Below, piece after piece: positions 28,363 through 37,481 of a DNA stretch of 64,000 bases. The notes beneath the pieces are model-generated. The model was not told the origin of the DNA, did not search any database, and worked only from the letters and a program-made list of their open reading frames with translations. Numbering within the stretch: the stretch's first letter is position 1; each line of letters starts with the position of its first letter. This DNA comes from a bacterium. GTDB taxonomy: Bacteria > Myxococcota_A > Bradymonadia > UBA7976 > UBA1532. Location: contig JAUHYW010000015.1 of NCBI GenBank assembly GCA_030426085.1, positions 62,001 to 126,000 of the forward strand, read 5' to 3'. The position numbers were made by a program, and so were the translations under genes.

Positions 28363-29156
28363 ACCCGCTGCCGGCGGCGGTCGCCGAGGCCATCGGCTGT
28401 CGCTGGGGGGTCGAGACCACCCGCGATCGACGCCAGTCCCGGGTGTGGCGGGTCGCGATCGGCGGCGGGGCCTACGCCAAGCAGCACGCCACCGTGGGCA
28501 AGTACCGCCGCGAGCGGGACGCGCTGCGGGCGCTCGGCGGGTGCCCGTTCGTGCCGGCGCTGGTGGCCCATCACGATGACATCCGGCTGCTGGTGGTCGA
28601 GGCCTGCCCCGGCGACTGGCCCGATGACGCGCAGGCATGGCATCGCGCGGGCGAAGCGTTGGCCGAGCTGCATCGGATGCCATGCGCCGCCGATCCGATG
28701 GCTCTGCCCGATGCCATCGCCCGCCGCCGGGACGGCTGGCTCGCCCGCGCCGAGGGCGTCCTGCCCGATGGGACCCGGGCGGCCCTGGCCGCGCGCGTCG
28801 ACGGCGCCGTATTTCGCGGCGCGGCGCGGGTCTTCTGCCATCGGGACTACGCGCCCCGCAACTGGCGGGTGGGGGCGGACGGGGTCTTCCGGGTCTTCGA
28901 CTTCGAACACGCCGGGCCCGACGCCGCCGAGGTGGATCTGGTCCGGCTGTACGACGGGCCGCTCGAGGGTCGGCCCGGGCGCGAGGCGGCGTTCTTCGCC
29001 GGCTATGGGGGCCGCCCCGATCGGGCGCGGCTGGCGGCGCTGCTGGCTCTGCACGCCCTGGGCACGGCGACCTGGGGGCGGCTGCACGGCGATCGGGCGT
29101 ACGCCGCGCGCGGGGACCGGCTCATCGAGCGGGCGCTGGCCTCGCGGGCGCCGTGA
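28359..29156 (+). CDS. APH-family phosphotransferase
   Basis: A 265-residue kinase-like enzyme of the aminoglycoside/choline phosphotransferase fold. It has the Brenner motif HRDYAPRNW (catalytic Asp) and the metal-binding DFEHAG; the N-terminal part has YAKQH as the probable ATP-lysine segment. Start is GTG 28359 overlapping the tatD stop (GTGA). Substrate is unknown: a sugar, amine or small metabolite is more likely than an antibiotic, since the gene sits in a housekeeping-like operon. Confidence 0.8.
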   Translation: MNPLPAAVAEAIGCRWGVETTRDRRQSRVWRVAIGGGAYAKQHATVGKYRRERDALRALGGCPFVPALVAHHDDIRLLVVEACPGDWPDDAQAWHRAGEALAELHRMPCAADPMALPDAIARRRDGWLARAEGVLPDGTRAALAARVDGAVFRGAARVFCHRDYAPRNWRVGADGVFRVFDFEHAGPDAAEVDLVRLYDGPLEGRPGREAAFFAGYGGRPDRARLAALLALHALGTATWGRLHGDRAYAARGDRLIERALASRAP

Positions 29157-29168
29157 CGGGGGCGGGCC

Positions 29169-30722
29169 TCACCGATCGCGCGCTTCGGCGTAGTCCGCCG
29201 CCGCCCGCAGCAGCCGCTGCACCTCGTCCCCGTCGGTCACGCCCATCAGCCCCTTCTCGGTGACCGCGCCCTTGCGCCCCACGGTGCGCTCGATGACGAA
29301 GTCCGAGCGCCCGTCCCGCCGATCGCGGCGCTCGGCGTAGGCCAGCGAGCTGCCGCGGAAGCGCTGCACGCCGTCCCCGTTGAACGCGTCCCACCACTGG
29401 GGCCACAGGGGCCCCCGGACCTCGAGGGCCTGACGGTCGGTCACCGCGTAGAGGGTGCGGCGGTGCTTGTTGCGGGCGCGCAGGGGCGCGGTGAGCATGC
29501 TCACCCCGATCAGGACGAAGGGCAGGCCGAAGAGCGGGAAGAAGTAGTGGAACGGGCCCGCGTCGGCCGTCATCACGAACGCGGCGACGGTCCAGAACAG
29601 GGCGAAGCCGGTCCACGGGATGGCGAACAGGACCGGCCCGCAGCCCGACTTGCGCCAGCCGCCGGGCGGGGGGCGGCCGCTCCACAGGATGGGCTCGTCG
29701 ACGGCCACGCTGGCCTTCAGCCGGGACACCGCGGCGGGGGGCAGGTCGGGGCGCAGGCCGACGGCGAGGTCGGCGGCCGGGCGCTTCGCCGGGGTCGCCG
29801 ACGGCGCCGCGTCGAGGTCGACGGCGGCCAGCGCGGCGCGGACCTCGCGGGCCGACTGCGGGCGGTCGGCGGGGTCGTCGGCCAGCAAGCGCTCGATGAG
29901 GGCCACCAGCCCCGGGGCGGCGTGCACCGCGCCCGCCCAGTCGAGGCGGTGGTCGGCGCCGACGAGGTCGACGACGTCCTGCCGGGACAGCAGGCCCACG
30001 GCCATCGCGCCCACCGCGTAGAGGTCGGTCGCCGGGGTGGCGACGCCGCGGAACTGCTCGGGCGCCATGTAGCCGTAGGTCCCGGCGATGGTGCTGCCGC
30101 CCACCTTGGGGTCGTTGACCACGTCCCGCACCGCGCCGAAGTCGATGAGCACCAGCGCCCCGTCGGACCGGCGGATGACGTTGCCCGGCTTGAGGTCGCG
30201 GTGGATGACCGGGGGCGCGAGCCCGTGCAGGTACTCGAGCACCGCCAGCACCGCGTCGAGCGCCTCGACCACCTGGGCCTGGGACAGCCGGCGCTCGGCG
30301 ACCTCGGCGGCCAGCGTGCGGCCCTCGACGAAGGTCTGCACCACGTAGAACGCCCGGTGGCGGCCGGCGCCGGCCTCGAAGTGGGCCACGTAGGCCGGGA
30401 TGCGGGGGTGGTCCAGCTCGCGCAGCACCCGGGCCTCGCGGGCCATGCGGTCGCGCAGGTGCAGCGGGGTGCCGGGGCGGATGGGCATCTCCTTGACCGC
30501 CACCGGCTGCCCGGTCTGCCGGTCGAGCGCCCGCCAGGTCGTGCCCACCGCGCCCTGGCCCACGATGCGCCGGAGCGCGAAGCGGCCCTCGAGGGCCACC
30601 GCGCCGCCGCACGCGGGGCAGGGAGCGTCGTCGGTGGGGGCCGCCTCGCCGCATCGGGCGCAGACGAAGCCGGAGGTGAGGTCGGGATCGGGCCGGTCGG
30701 GCCCGGGGACGTGCTCGCTCAT
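29169..30722 (-). CDS. Ser/Thr kinase with N-terminal zinc ribbon and C-terminal membrane/PH-like part
   Basis: A 517-residue protein. An N-terminal zinc ribbon (Cys21, Cys24, Cys35, Cys38: CARC...CPAC) precedes a complete Hanks kinase: GQGAVGTTW, Lys77 in VAVKE, HRDLKPGN with Asp176, DFG at 194-196 and GTYGYMAPEQ. After about residue 310 come a linker, two hydrophobic helices (about 360-415) and a soluble C-terminal beta-rich domain containing LYAVTDRQALEVRG, which resembles the bacterial PH (bPH/YdbT-like) fold. It therefore probably sits at the inner membrane. It ends convergently with the phosphotransferase gene (12 bases) and lies 34 bases downstream of the MopE/RCC1 lipoprotein, likely in one transcript. 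Confidence 0.88.
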   Translation of the reverse strand: MSEHVPGPDRPDPDLTSGFVCARCGEAAPTDDAPCPACGGAVALEGRFALRRIVGQGAVGTTWRALDRQTGQPVAVKEMPIRPGTPLHLRDRMAREARVLRELDHPRIPAYVAHFEAGAGRHRAFYVVQTFVEGRTLAAEVAERRLSQAQVVEALDAVLAVLEYLHGLAPPVIHRDLKPGNVIRRSDGALVLIDFGAVRDVVNDPKVGGSTIAGTYGYMAPEQFRGVATPATDLYAVGAMAVGLLSRQDVVDLVGADHRLDWAGAVHAAPGLVALIERLLADDPADRPQSAREVRAALAAVDLDAAPSATPAKRPAADLAVGLRPDLPPAAVSRLKASVAVDEPILWSGRPPPGGWRKSGCGPVLFAIPWTGFALFWTVAAFVMTADAGPFHYFFPLFGLPFVLIGVSMLTAPLRARNKHRRTLYAVTDRQALEVRGPLWPQWWDAFNGDGVQRFRGSSLAYAERRDRRDGRSDFVIERTVGRKGAVTEKGLMGVTDGDEVQRLLRAAADYAEARDR

Positions 30723-30756
30723 GTGCCTCTCGAATGGATGATCGGCCGCCGCCGGC

Positions 30757-33700
30757 TCAGGGGACGGTCGCCTGCCCCAGGTGGAAGAACCCGTCCGGGT
30801 CGAACGCGGGGCTGCCGGCGCCCCAGCAGTGTACGACGTCCTGCGCGTCGAGGCCGCAGGTATGCAGCCCGCCGGCCGCGACGCGCACCAGGGACAGCCC
30901 CTCGGGCACCACCGACTGGCCGAAGTGGGGGTATTGCGGCCCCAGGCCGGGTCCGCCCGCGCCCCAACAGATCGGCGCGCCCTCGGCGTCGAGCGCGCAG
31001 GTGTGGAAGTCGCCGGCGTCGAGCGCTTCGAACACCCCGGGCGGCGCCAGCAGGCGGCCCAGGCCGGCGGCGCCCCAGCAGGCGATCGCGCCGTCTTCGC
31101 CCAGGGCGCAGCCGTGCTCGCTGCCCAGCGACAGCGCCCGGAAGCGCCCGGCCGGCGGCTCGTCGCGGGCGTTGTCCCCCGCGCCCCAGCAGCGCAGGGT
31201 GGCGTCCGTGTCGACCCCGCAGGTCAGCGCCGGGCCCGCGGCGAGCGCGGTGAACCGGACCCCGGCCGGGGGCGTGATCTCGCCCGCGCTGTCCAGGCCC
31301 CAGCAGCGGGGGGCGCCCCCGGCGTCGAGCGCGCAGCCGTGGCTGGTGCCCAGGGCCAGGGCCTCGAACGCGCCCGGGGGCGGGGCGAACAGCTCGGCCG
31401 GGCCGTCGCCCCAGCAGGCGATCGCGCCGTCGGGGTCGAGCGCGCAGTGCCAGTCGCCGCCCGCGGCGAGCCCCCGGTGGGGGCCGAGCGGGGGCGGGTC
31501 GACGTCGCCGAAGCACAGCAGGCGCGCGTCGGGGCGGGCCAGGCAGGTGTGATAGCCCCCGGCGGCGACCTCCAGCGCCAGCCGGGCGCAGCCGGGGCCG
31601 AAGTCCTCGTCGGTGGCCCCGTCGCAGTCGTCGTCGAGGTCGTCGCAGACCTCGGCCCGGGCCGACCCCGGGCGGGCGGTGCACCGGGTGCCCCCGTCCG
31701 CGGCGCAGACGACGGCCCCGACGGCAAAGCAGGCCCCGACGCCCCGCTCGCAGGCGTCGCCCAGCGTGGGGAACGCCTCGTCGGTGCGCCCGTCGCAGTC
31801 GTCATCGTCCCCGTTGCACAGCTCGTCCGCCGCCGGCAACGGCCGGGCATCGCACACCAGCCCCGCCCCGTCGGGGGCGCACACCAGCCGCCCGTCGGCC
31901 TCGCACTCGCCCAGCCCGGCCGAGCACAGGCGGCCCCGATCGCGGAAGCCCTCGTCGGTGACCCCGTCGCAGTCGTCGTCGAGGTCGTTGCACACCTCGT
32001 CCGCCGGCGGCAGCCCCGGCCCGGCGTCGCAGATCACGGCGTCGCCCTCCGGCGCGCAGACCCCCTCGCCGCCGCCCCGGCAGATGCCGACGCCCACCCC
32101 GCAGGCCGCCCCGAGCCCCTGGGGCACGTAGTCCTCGTCGACCGCGCCGTCGCAGTCCTCGTCCCGGCCGTCGCAGGTCTCGGGCGCCGGATCACCGGCC
32201 TCGGCGTCGCACCCGATCAGGCCGTTGTCGGCGCAGACGGCGGCCCCCGGGCGGGCGCAGACCCCCTGCCCCGCGGTGCACGGCGCGCCCAGGTCGAAGC
32301 CCTCGTCGGTCAGGCCATCGCAGTCATCGTCGATGTCATTGCAGCGTTCCTGCCCGGCGGCGGCCTCTTCGGCGCTGCACCGGGTCGCGCGGCGGTCGAG
32401 GGTGCAGACATAGGTGCCTTCGACCACGCAGGCGCCGACCCCCACCGCGCAGGGTTCGTCCCGCCGGGGGAAGTCTTCGTCGACGGCGCCGTCGCAGTCA
32501 TCGTCGATGGTATTGCACAGCTCGGCGATGGGCAGCCCGGGTCGGGCGCCGCAGACCGCGATCCGCGCGAACGGATCACACACGAACAGCCCCTCGGCGC
32601 GGCAGGCGCCCACCCCGTCGACGCACGGCTCACCCAGGCCCAAGCCCTCGTCGGCGGTCCCGTCGCAGTCGTCGTCGAGACCGTTGCACGCCTCGGGCTC
32701 GGGCGGGGCCGGCGCGGCGTCGCAGGCGTAGTCCCCGCGGGCCGGATCACAGAACAGCGCGCCCGGCCGGGCGCAGGTGCCGGCGCCCTCGACGCACGGC
32801 TCACCGACCCGGGGGAAGTCTTCGTCGACCGTGCCATCGCAGTCATCGTCGATACCATTGCAGATCTCGTCGCCCGGCATGCCTTCGACCGCGTCGCACG
32901 CCGCGGCGAGCGTATCGGCGGTGCAGCGCACGGTGCCTTCGCCCTGGCAGGCGCCGACCCCGACGGTGCACCGCCGGCCGACGTCGCCGAACGCCTCGTC
33001 GATGCGCCCGTCGCAGTCGTCGTCGGCCGCGTTGCACCGCTCGTCGGTCGGGGGCGGGGTCTCGGCCCCGCAGCGGGTGTCGATGCCGCTCGCGCTGCAC
33101 ACGACGACCCCGCTGGCGCCGCACGCGCCCAGGCCCGCCTCGCAGACGAAGCCCAGGTCGGGGAAGTCCTCGTCGACGAGGCCGTCGCAGTCGTCGTCGA
33201 TGTCATTGCACCGCTCGTCCCGGGGGCTGCCCTCGACCGCGTCGCAGGCCGGCGCCCCGTCGTCGCCGCAGGCCAGCACCCCCTCGGCGGCGCAGGCCCC
33301 GACGCCCACGGTGCACGGGTCGCCCAGGCCGGCGAACCCCTCGTCCACCGCGCCGTCGCAGTCCTCGTCGAGCCCCGAGCACCGCTCCTCGCCCGGCGCG
33401 CCCGGCTCGCCGACGCACTCGACGGACTGCCCGTCGGCGGCGCAGACCGTCACCCCCACCTCGGCGCACATGCCCCGGCCCACCGCGCACGGCTGGCCCT
33501 CGTCGACCTCGCACGGCAGCGGCTGGCGCTCGGGGCAGTCGGGGTCGGCGTCGCACGGGTCGCGCTGGTCCGACAGACCGTCGCCGTCCATGTCCGAGAG
33601 GTCGCTCTCCAGGGCGTCGATGCGCCCGTCGTCGTCGGTGTCGGGGCCGTCGAACAGCCGGGTCCCCGGGCGCCAGCCCAGCTCCTCGCCGTCGTCGGCC

Positions 33701-33951
33701 CCGTCGCGGTCGGTGTCGGCCTCGGCCGGATCGGTGCCCGCGACGGCCTCGACCCCGTCGGGCACCCCGTCCCCGTCGCCGTCGGTGGGGTCGATCGGGC
33801 CGCAGAACCCGTCGACGCAGAGCTGCTCGACGGCGCACGCCTCGGCCCGGGCGCAGGGCTGGCGGGGGGTCTCCCCGTCGTCGCAGCCCGCCGCCAGCGC
33901 GGCCCACAGGGCGATGAGGGCCCACCGGCCGCTGCTGAACGCTCGATTCAC
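30757..33951 (-). CDS. Giant lipoprotein with calcium loops, MopE repeats and RCC1-like propeller
   Basis: A 1064-residue exported lipoprotein. Lipobox LAAG-Cys23, then Asp-Asp. Residues about 54-142 hold DxDxDG calcium loops (DGDGDGVPDG, DTDRDGADDG, DTDDDGRIDA, DMDGDGLSDQ). About 145-795 carries eleven MopE-type units (CxxxDDDCDGxxDE core with a Cys-rich connector). About 796-1064 has seven RCC1-like blades (AAGGYHTCxLxxxxxxxCWG), which should form a beta-propeller; each blade has two cysteines. Start is GTG 33951 behind GGGGAGG. It is probably surface-exposed, metal-loaded and disulphide-rich. The C-terminal part could be a ligand-binding platform; the ligand is unknown. Confidence 0.85.
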   Translation of the reverse strand: MNRAFSSGRWALIALWAALAAGCDDGETPRQPCARAEACAVEQLCVDGFCGPIDPTDGDGDGVPDGVEAVAGTDPAEADTDRDGADDGEELGWRPGTRLFDGPDTDDDGRIDALESDLSDMDGDGLSDQRDPCDADPDCPERQPLPCEVDEGQPCAVGRGMCAEVGVTVCAADGQSVECVGEPGAPGEERCSGLDEDCDGAVDEGFAGLGDPCTVGVGACAAEGVLACGDDGAPACDAVEGSPRDERCNDIDDDCDGLVDEDFPDLGFVCEAGLGACGASGVVVCSASGIDTRCGAETPPPTDERCNAADDDCDGRIDEAFGDVGRRCTVGVGACQGEGTVRCTADTLAAACDAVEGMPGDEICNGIDDDCDGTVDEDFPRVGEPCVEGAGTCARPGALFCDPARGDYACDAAPAPPEPEACNGLDDDCDGTADEGLGLGEPCVDGVGACRAEGLFVCDPFARIAVCGARPGLPIAELCNTIDDDCDGAVDEDFPRRDEPCAVGVGACVVEGTYVCTLDRRATRCSAEEAAAGQERCNDIDDDCDGLTDEGFDLGAPCTAGQGVCARPGAAVCADNGLIGCDAEAGDPAPETCDGRDEDCDGAVDEDYVPQGLGAACGVGVGICRGGGEGVCAPEGDAVICDAGPGLPPADEVCNDLDDDCDGVTDEGFRDRGRLCSAGLGECEADGRLVCAPDGAGLVCDARPLPAADELCNGDDDDCDGRTDEAFPTLGDACERGVGACFAVGAVVCAADGGTRCTARPGSARAEVCDDLDDDCDGATDEDFGPGCARLALEVAAGGYHTCLARPDARLLCFGDVDPPPLGPHRGLAAGGDWHCALDPDGAIACWGDGPAELFAPPPGAFEALALGTSHGCALDAGGAPRCWGLDSAGEITPPAGVRFTALAAGPALTCGVDTDATLRCWGAGDNARDEPPAGRFRALSLGSEHGCALGEDGAIACWGAAGLGRLLAPPGVFEALDAGDFHTCALDAEGAPICWGAGGPGLGPQYPHFGQSVVPEGLSLVRVAAGGLHTCGLDAQDVVHCWGAGSPAFDPDGFFHLGQATVP
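30790..31570 (-). repeat. Seven RCC1-like coding repeats
   Basis: Seven in-frame units with consensus AxGxxHxCALDxxGxxxCWG at the C-terminal end of the giant lipoprotein, the number needed for a closed seven-bladed propeller. Confidence 0.75.
31590..33500 (-). repeat. Eleven MopE-type coding repeats
   Basis: In-frame units of about 55-60 residues with core CNDIDDDCDGLVDEDF. They are homologous to the six units at 22670-23620 in the other large surface protein, so this genome carries at least two expanded members. Confidence 0.8.
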
Positions 33952-34087
33952 GGTGCCTCCCCCCGGCGCTCCCGAATGGGGTCAGCCTATCACCCGTTCT
34001 CGGGCATGGTCGACGTCGGCCGCCCGCGGCCCGTCCGGGGTGGTTCCACCTATACTCGGCGGTGGCCCGAATGTGGGAACCGGAGTC

Positions 34088-34693
34088 ATGCGCATCCCAC
34101 CCCTGCTCTGTCCGCCCGCCGTCTTGACCCTGCTCGCGGCGCTCGGCTGCAGCGAGCCCGAACCGGCCGACGTCGTCGCGCTGCCGCCCACCGCGGCGGT
34201 GACCGTCGTCGGCGCGGACAGCGATCGGGAGATCGTCTTCGACCTGGCCAACCCCAACGGCTTCGCGGTGGCGGTCGACGCGCTCTTCGTGGGGGTCGAC
34301 GTCGGCGAGCAGAGCCAGGCGCTGTGCGTGCCGCTGAGCAGCGGGGGCTGCGCCGGCGAGGCCCCCGACTGGCCCGACGGGGCGTCCCTCGTCGCGCCGC
34401 CCGACCCGCCGGACGCGCTGACCCTGCCCCCCCGGGAGACGACCGAGTGCTACCCGGCGATCGAGGGCTGCGTGGTCGACGGCGACGAGTGGTGCTGCGT
34501 CAACGGGGCCGGCTGCAAGCCGCTGCGGGACTGCATCGGGCGGGTCGTGCCCGACGGCAGCCGGTGCCTCGTCTGCCCGGTGCACGTCGAGGTGCGGCTG
34601 CCGCTGGCCCTCGACGAGGCGCCGGACGCGGTGCGGGGCGCGGCGCGCTTCTCGTCGGCCGACCTCGGGGCGTCATTGATCGTCGCCGAGTGA
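34088..34693 (+). CDS. Small cysteine-rich lipoprotein
   Basis: A 201-residue protein with a lipobox LAALG-Cys21 and no family I recognise. Residues about 35-65 (REIVFDLANPNGFAVAVDALFVGVDVG) look like a beta sandwich of the kind seen in LEA/fimbrial-accessory lipoproteins. About 75-165 is cysteine-rich (CYPAIEGCVVDGDEWCCVNGAGCKPLRDC...CLVC), so several disulphides are likely. It is divergent from the giant lipoprotein (136-bp gap), and its last 21 bases overlap the convergent ABC ATPase gene. Confidence 0.7.
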   Translation: MRIPPLLCPPAVLTLLAALGCSEPEPADVVALPPTAAVTVVGADSDREIVFDLANPNGFAVAVDALFVGVDVGEQSQALCVPLSSGGCAGEAPDWPDGASLVAPPDPPDALTLPPRETTECYPAIEGCVVDGDEWCCVNGAGCKPLRDCIGRVVPDGSRCLVCPVHVEVRLPLALDEAPDAVRGAARFSSADLGASLIVAE

Positions 34694-35470
34694 GCCCCGC
34701 TCGACCGGGTGGGGGATGACCAGCGGCCGGCCAGTGCACGGGTCGGGCACGATGGTCGCCTCGACGCCGAAGACCCGCCGCACGATGGCCGGGGTCAGCA
34801 CCGCCTCGGGCGGGCCCTCGGCGACGACCCGCCCGTCGGCCAGCGCGACGAGGTGATCGCAGTTGCGGGTCGCCTGAAGCAGGTCGTGCAGCACCACCAC
34901 CAGGGTCCGGCCCCCGCGCAGGGCCCGCAGCACCGCCAGCACCTCCATCTGGTGGCTGATGTCGAGGAAGGTCGTCGGCTCGTCGAGCAGCAGCACCCCG
35001 GTCTGCTGGCACAGCGCCAGCGCGATCCACGCCCGCTGCCGCTGCCCGCCGGAGAGCGCGTGCACCGGGCGCTCGGACAGCGCGCTCATCGCGGTGTGGC
35101 GCAGCGCGTCGTCGATGGCCGCCCGGTCGGCGGGGCCGAGCAGCCCGAAGCCCGTGCGGTGGGGGTGGCGCCCGAGCGCGACCAGCTCCCGCACCGACAT
35201 GCCCGGCGGCGCCTGGGGGTCCTGGGGCAGCAGGCCCAGCCGGCGGGCGAGGGCCCTGGTCGGCACCCGGTGGATGTCCTGCCCGTCGAGCAGCACCGCG
35301 CCCCGCCTGGGCTCGAGCACCCGGGCCATCGCCCGCAGCAGCGTCGACTTGCCCGAGCCGTTGGCCCCGATGAGGCCGGTGGTGCGGCCGGCGGGCAGCT
35401 CGAGGTCGACGCCGTCGAGCACGATCCGCTCGCCGTAGCCCAGGGACAGGTCGGTGGTGGCCAGCGCCAT
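34673..35470 (-). CDS. Siderophore/cobalamin-type ABC transporter ATPase
   Basis: A 265-residue ATP-binding subunit of the FepC/FhuC/BtuD group. Walker [10 protein letters not shown], the FepC-type [23 protein letters not shown], signature LSGGQRQR, Walker [13 protein letters not shown], and switch His in VVLHDL. It energises the two permeases encoded immediately upstream (start 15 bases from the permease stop). Its C-terminus ([24 protein letters not shown]) is typical of iron-siderophore ATPases. Substrate fits the neighbouring receptor, probably a ferric siderophore. Confidence 0.92.
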   Translation of the reverse strand: MALATTDLSLGYGERIVLDGVDLELPAGRTTGLIGANGSGKSTLLRAMARVLEPRRGAVLLDGQDIHRVPTRALARRLGLLPQDPQAPPGMSVRELVALGRHPHRTGFGLLGPADRAAIDDALRHTAMSALSERPVHALSGGQRQRAWIALALCQQTGVLLLDEPTTFLDISHQMEVLAVLRALRGGRTLVVVLHDLLQATRNCDHLVALADGRVVAEGPPEAVLTPAIVRRVFGVEATIVPDPCTGRPLVIPHPVERGSLGDDQ

Positions 35471-35484
35471 GGTTCGGGCTCCTC

Positions 35485-36486
35485 TCAGCGGCGGTAGAGT
35501 CGGGCCAGGGCCACCAGCAGCCACGGGACGCCGATGACCGCCACGACCGCGCCGGTGGGCAGCACGGTGTGCGGGATGAGGCGCCAGGCGGCGACGTCGG
35601 CCAGGCAGGTGACGGTGGCCCCGACGGCGGCGGCGGCGGGCACGCCCAGGCGGTGGGACGCGCCGACCAGCCCCCGGGCGATGTGGGGGGCGAAGAGGCC
35701 CACGAAGCCCAGCGCGCCGGCCATCGCCACCGCCAGCCCGGCCAGCAGCGCGGCGAGCACGGTGGCGGCGATGCGGGTCCGGGCGCAGTCGACGCCCAGC
35801 CCGGTGGCCAGCGGGTCGCCCAGCGCCATCACGTCGAGCCGGTCGGCCAGGGCCAGCGCCAGCCCGCCGCCCACCGCGACCCCCGGGGCCAGGACCGCGA
35901 CGCTCTCCCAGCCGCGGCCGACGAGCGTGCCCGCCTGCCAGGCGACGACCGCGCGGAAGAGGTCGGGGCGCAGGCCGAGCGCCAGCACCTGGCTGATCGC
36001 GCCGGTCGCCGCGCCCAGCCCCAGGCCCACCAGCAGCAGCCGGGCGGGGTGGGCCCCGGTGCCCCGGCCCCCGCCGGACAGCCCCAGGATGGCGGCCGCC
36101 GAGGCCAGCCCGCCGGCGAAGGCCACGATCGGCAGCAGCCACAGCGGCGCGGCCTTGGTGTGGGTGTAGGTCGCCATCAGCATCAGGACCGCCAGCCCGG
36201 CCCCGCCGCTGATGCCCAGCAGCCCCGGCGCGGCCAGCGGGTTGCGGGTGACCCCTTGCAGCAGCAGCCCGCTGATGGCCAGCCCCCCGCCGACCAGCGC
36301 CCCCAGCAGCGCCCGGGGCAGGCGCAGCTCGAGGATGGCGTGGCGCTGCATGGGCCCGCCGCCGCCGAGCAGCGTGTCGATCACCTCGGCCGGGGTCGAC
36401 ATGTGCCCGGTCAGGCACACCGCGAGCACCACCCCGATCACCGGGCAGATCAGCAGCGCGATCAGGCGGGGGATGGGGCGGCTCAC
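35485..36486 (-). CDS. FecCD-family ABC permease
   Basis: A 333-residue integral membrane subunit with about ten hydrophobic helices and the family motifs RLPRALLGALVGGGLAISG, GVTRNPLAAPGLLGISGGA, ALGFVGLFAPHIARGLVG (the ATPase-coupling region) and the C-terminal LPTGAVVAVIGVPWLL. Start is GTG 36486, overlapping the upstream permease stop by 4 bases (GTGA). With the next gene it forms a heterodimeric channel. Confidence 0.92.
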   Translation of the reverse strand: MSRPIPRLIALLICPVIGVVLAVCLTGHMSTPAEVIDTLLGGGGPMQRHAILELRLPRALLGALVGGGLAISGLLLQGVTRNPLAAPGLLGISGGAGLAVLMLMATYTHTKAAPLWLLPIVAFAGGLASAAAILGLSGGGRGTGAHPARLLLVGLGLGAATGAISQVLALGLRPDLFRAVVAWQAGTLVGRGWESVAVLAPGVAVGGGLALALADRLDVMALGDPLATGLGVDCARTRIAATVLAALLAGLAVAMAGALGFVGLFAPHIARGLVGASHRLGVPAAAAVGATVTCLADVAAWRLIPHTVLPTGAVVAVIGVPWLLVALARLYRR

Positions 36487-37481
36487 GTCAGCTTCGCCAT
36501 GTCGCGGCGGCCCACCAGCCACACCAGCAGCGGCGCGCCGACGAGCCCCAGGAAGACCCCCAGCGGGATCTCGCCGGGGGCCGAGGCGACCCGGCCGATG
36601 ATGTCGGCGACCTGCACCGCCGCTGCCCCGACGAGCGCCGCGCCGGGCACCGTCCACCGCTGGTCGTGGCCGAAGAGCGCCCGGCTGGCGTGGGGGGCCA
36701 TCAGCCCGACGAAGGCCACCGGCCCGGCGACGGCGGTGGCCAGCCCGGCCGACATCACCACCACCGCGATGCCCAGCAGCCGCACCCGGCGGATGGGCTG
36801 GCCCAGGCCGACGGCGGTCTCGTCGCCCAGCAGCAGGATGGTCAGCGCCGGAGTCAGGTGCACCGCCAGCGCGCCGGCCGGCAGGACCCCGGCGGCGAGG
36901 AAGCCCACCGCGCCCCAGTCGAGGGTGCCCAGGCCGCCGACCGTCCAGTAGAGCATGTCGTTCTGCATGTTGACCGCGATGACGATGGCCCCGGCGATGG
37001 CCCCGAAGAAGGCGGCGATGGCCGCCCCGCACAAGGTCAGGCCGAGGGGGGTCAGCGCGGCGCCCAGCGCGCGGGCGACGAGGGTGACGAGGCCGGCGGC
37101 GACGGCCGATCCGCCCAGGCTGCCCAGGGCCAGGGTCGGCAGGCCGGCGTAGGGGAAGGCGATCATGATGCCCAGCACGGCCAGCGCGCTGCCCCCGTTG
37201 AGGCCCATGATGCCCGGCCCGGCCAGCGGATTGCGGGTGATGACCTGCATGATGGCCCCCGCCCCGCCCAGCGCGCCGCCGACCAGCGCCGCGGCCAGCG
37301 CCCGGGGCATGCGTACGTGCTGCACGACCAGCCGGGTCTCGGGGTCGGCCCCGCCCCACAGCGCGTCGACGATCGCGCCCGGGGCCCGCTCGGTGGCCCC
37401 GACGAACAGGGCGAAGAGCGCCACCCCCAGCGCCACCAGGGCCAGGCCGAGCATCGAGAGCGGCGGCGCCGGGCGCCTCAC
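36483..37481 (-). CDS. FecCD-family ABC permease
   Basis: A 332-residue partner permease: RMPRALAAALVGGALGGAG, VITRNPLAGPGIMGLNGG, GPVAFVGLMAPHASRALFG, and the C-terminal EIPLGVFLGLVGAPLLVWLVGRR. The GTG at 37481 is chosen because it overlaps the stop of the binding-protein gene by 4 bases; the internal ATG at 37454 is an alternative that would shorten it by nine residues. Confidence 0.92.
   Translation of the reverse strand: MRRPAPPLSMLGLALVALGVALFALFVGATERAPGAIVDALWGGADPETRLVVQHVRMPRALAAALVGGALGGAGAIMQVITRNPLAGPGIMGLNGGSALAVLGIMIAFPYAGLPTLALGSLGGSAVAAGLVTLVARALGAALTPLGLTLCGAAIAAFFGAIAGAIVIAVNMQNDMLYWTVGGLGTLDWGAVGFLAAGVLPAGALAVHLTPALTILLLGDETAVGLGQPIRRVRLLGIAVVVMSAGLATAVAGPVAFVGLMAPHASRALFGHDQRWTVPGAALVGAAAVQVADIIGRVASAPGEIPLGVFLGLVGAPLLVWLVGRRDMAKLT

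Noticed and set aside
28359-29156. APH-like gene as an antibiotic-resistance gene
   Set aside because: The Brenner motif is common to many small-molecule kinases, there is no mobile-element context, and it is coupled to tatD.
30781-34719. A 1312-codon plus-strand open frame opposite the MopE/RCC1 lipoprotein
   Set aside because: The minus-strand frame has a lipobox, regular Cys/Asp repeats and an excellent ribosome-binding site; the plus frame is low-complexity complement of those repeats.
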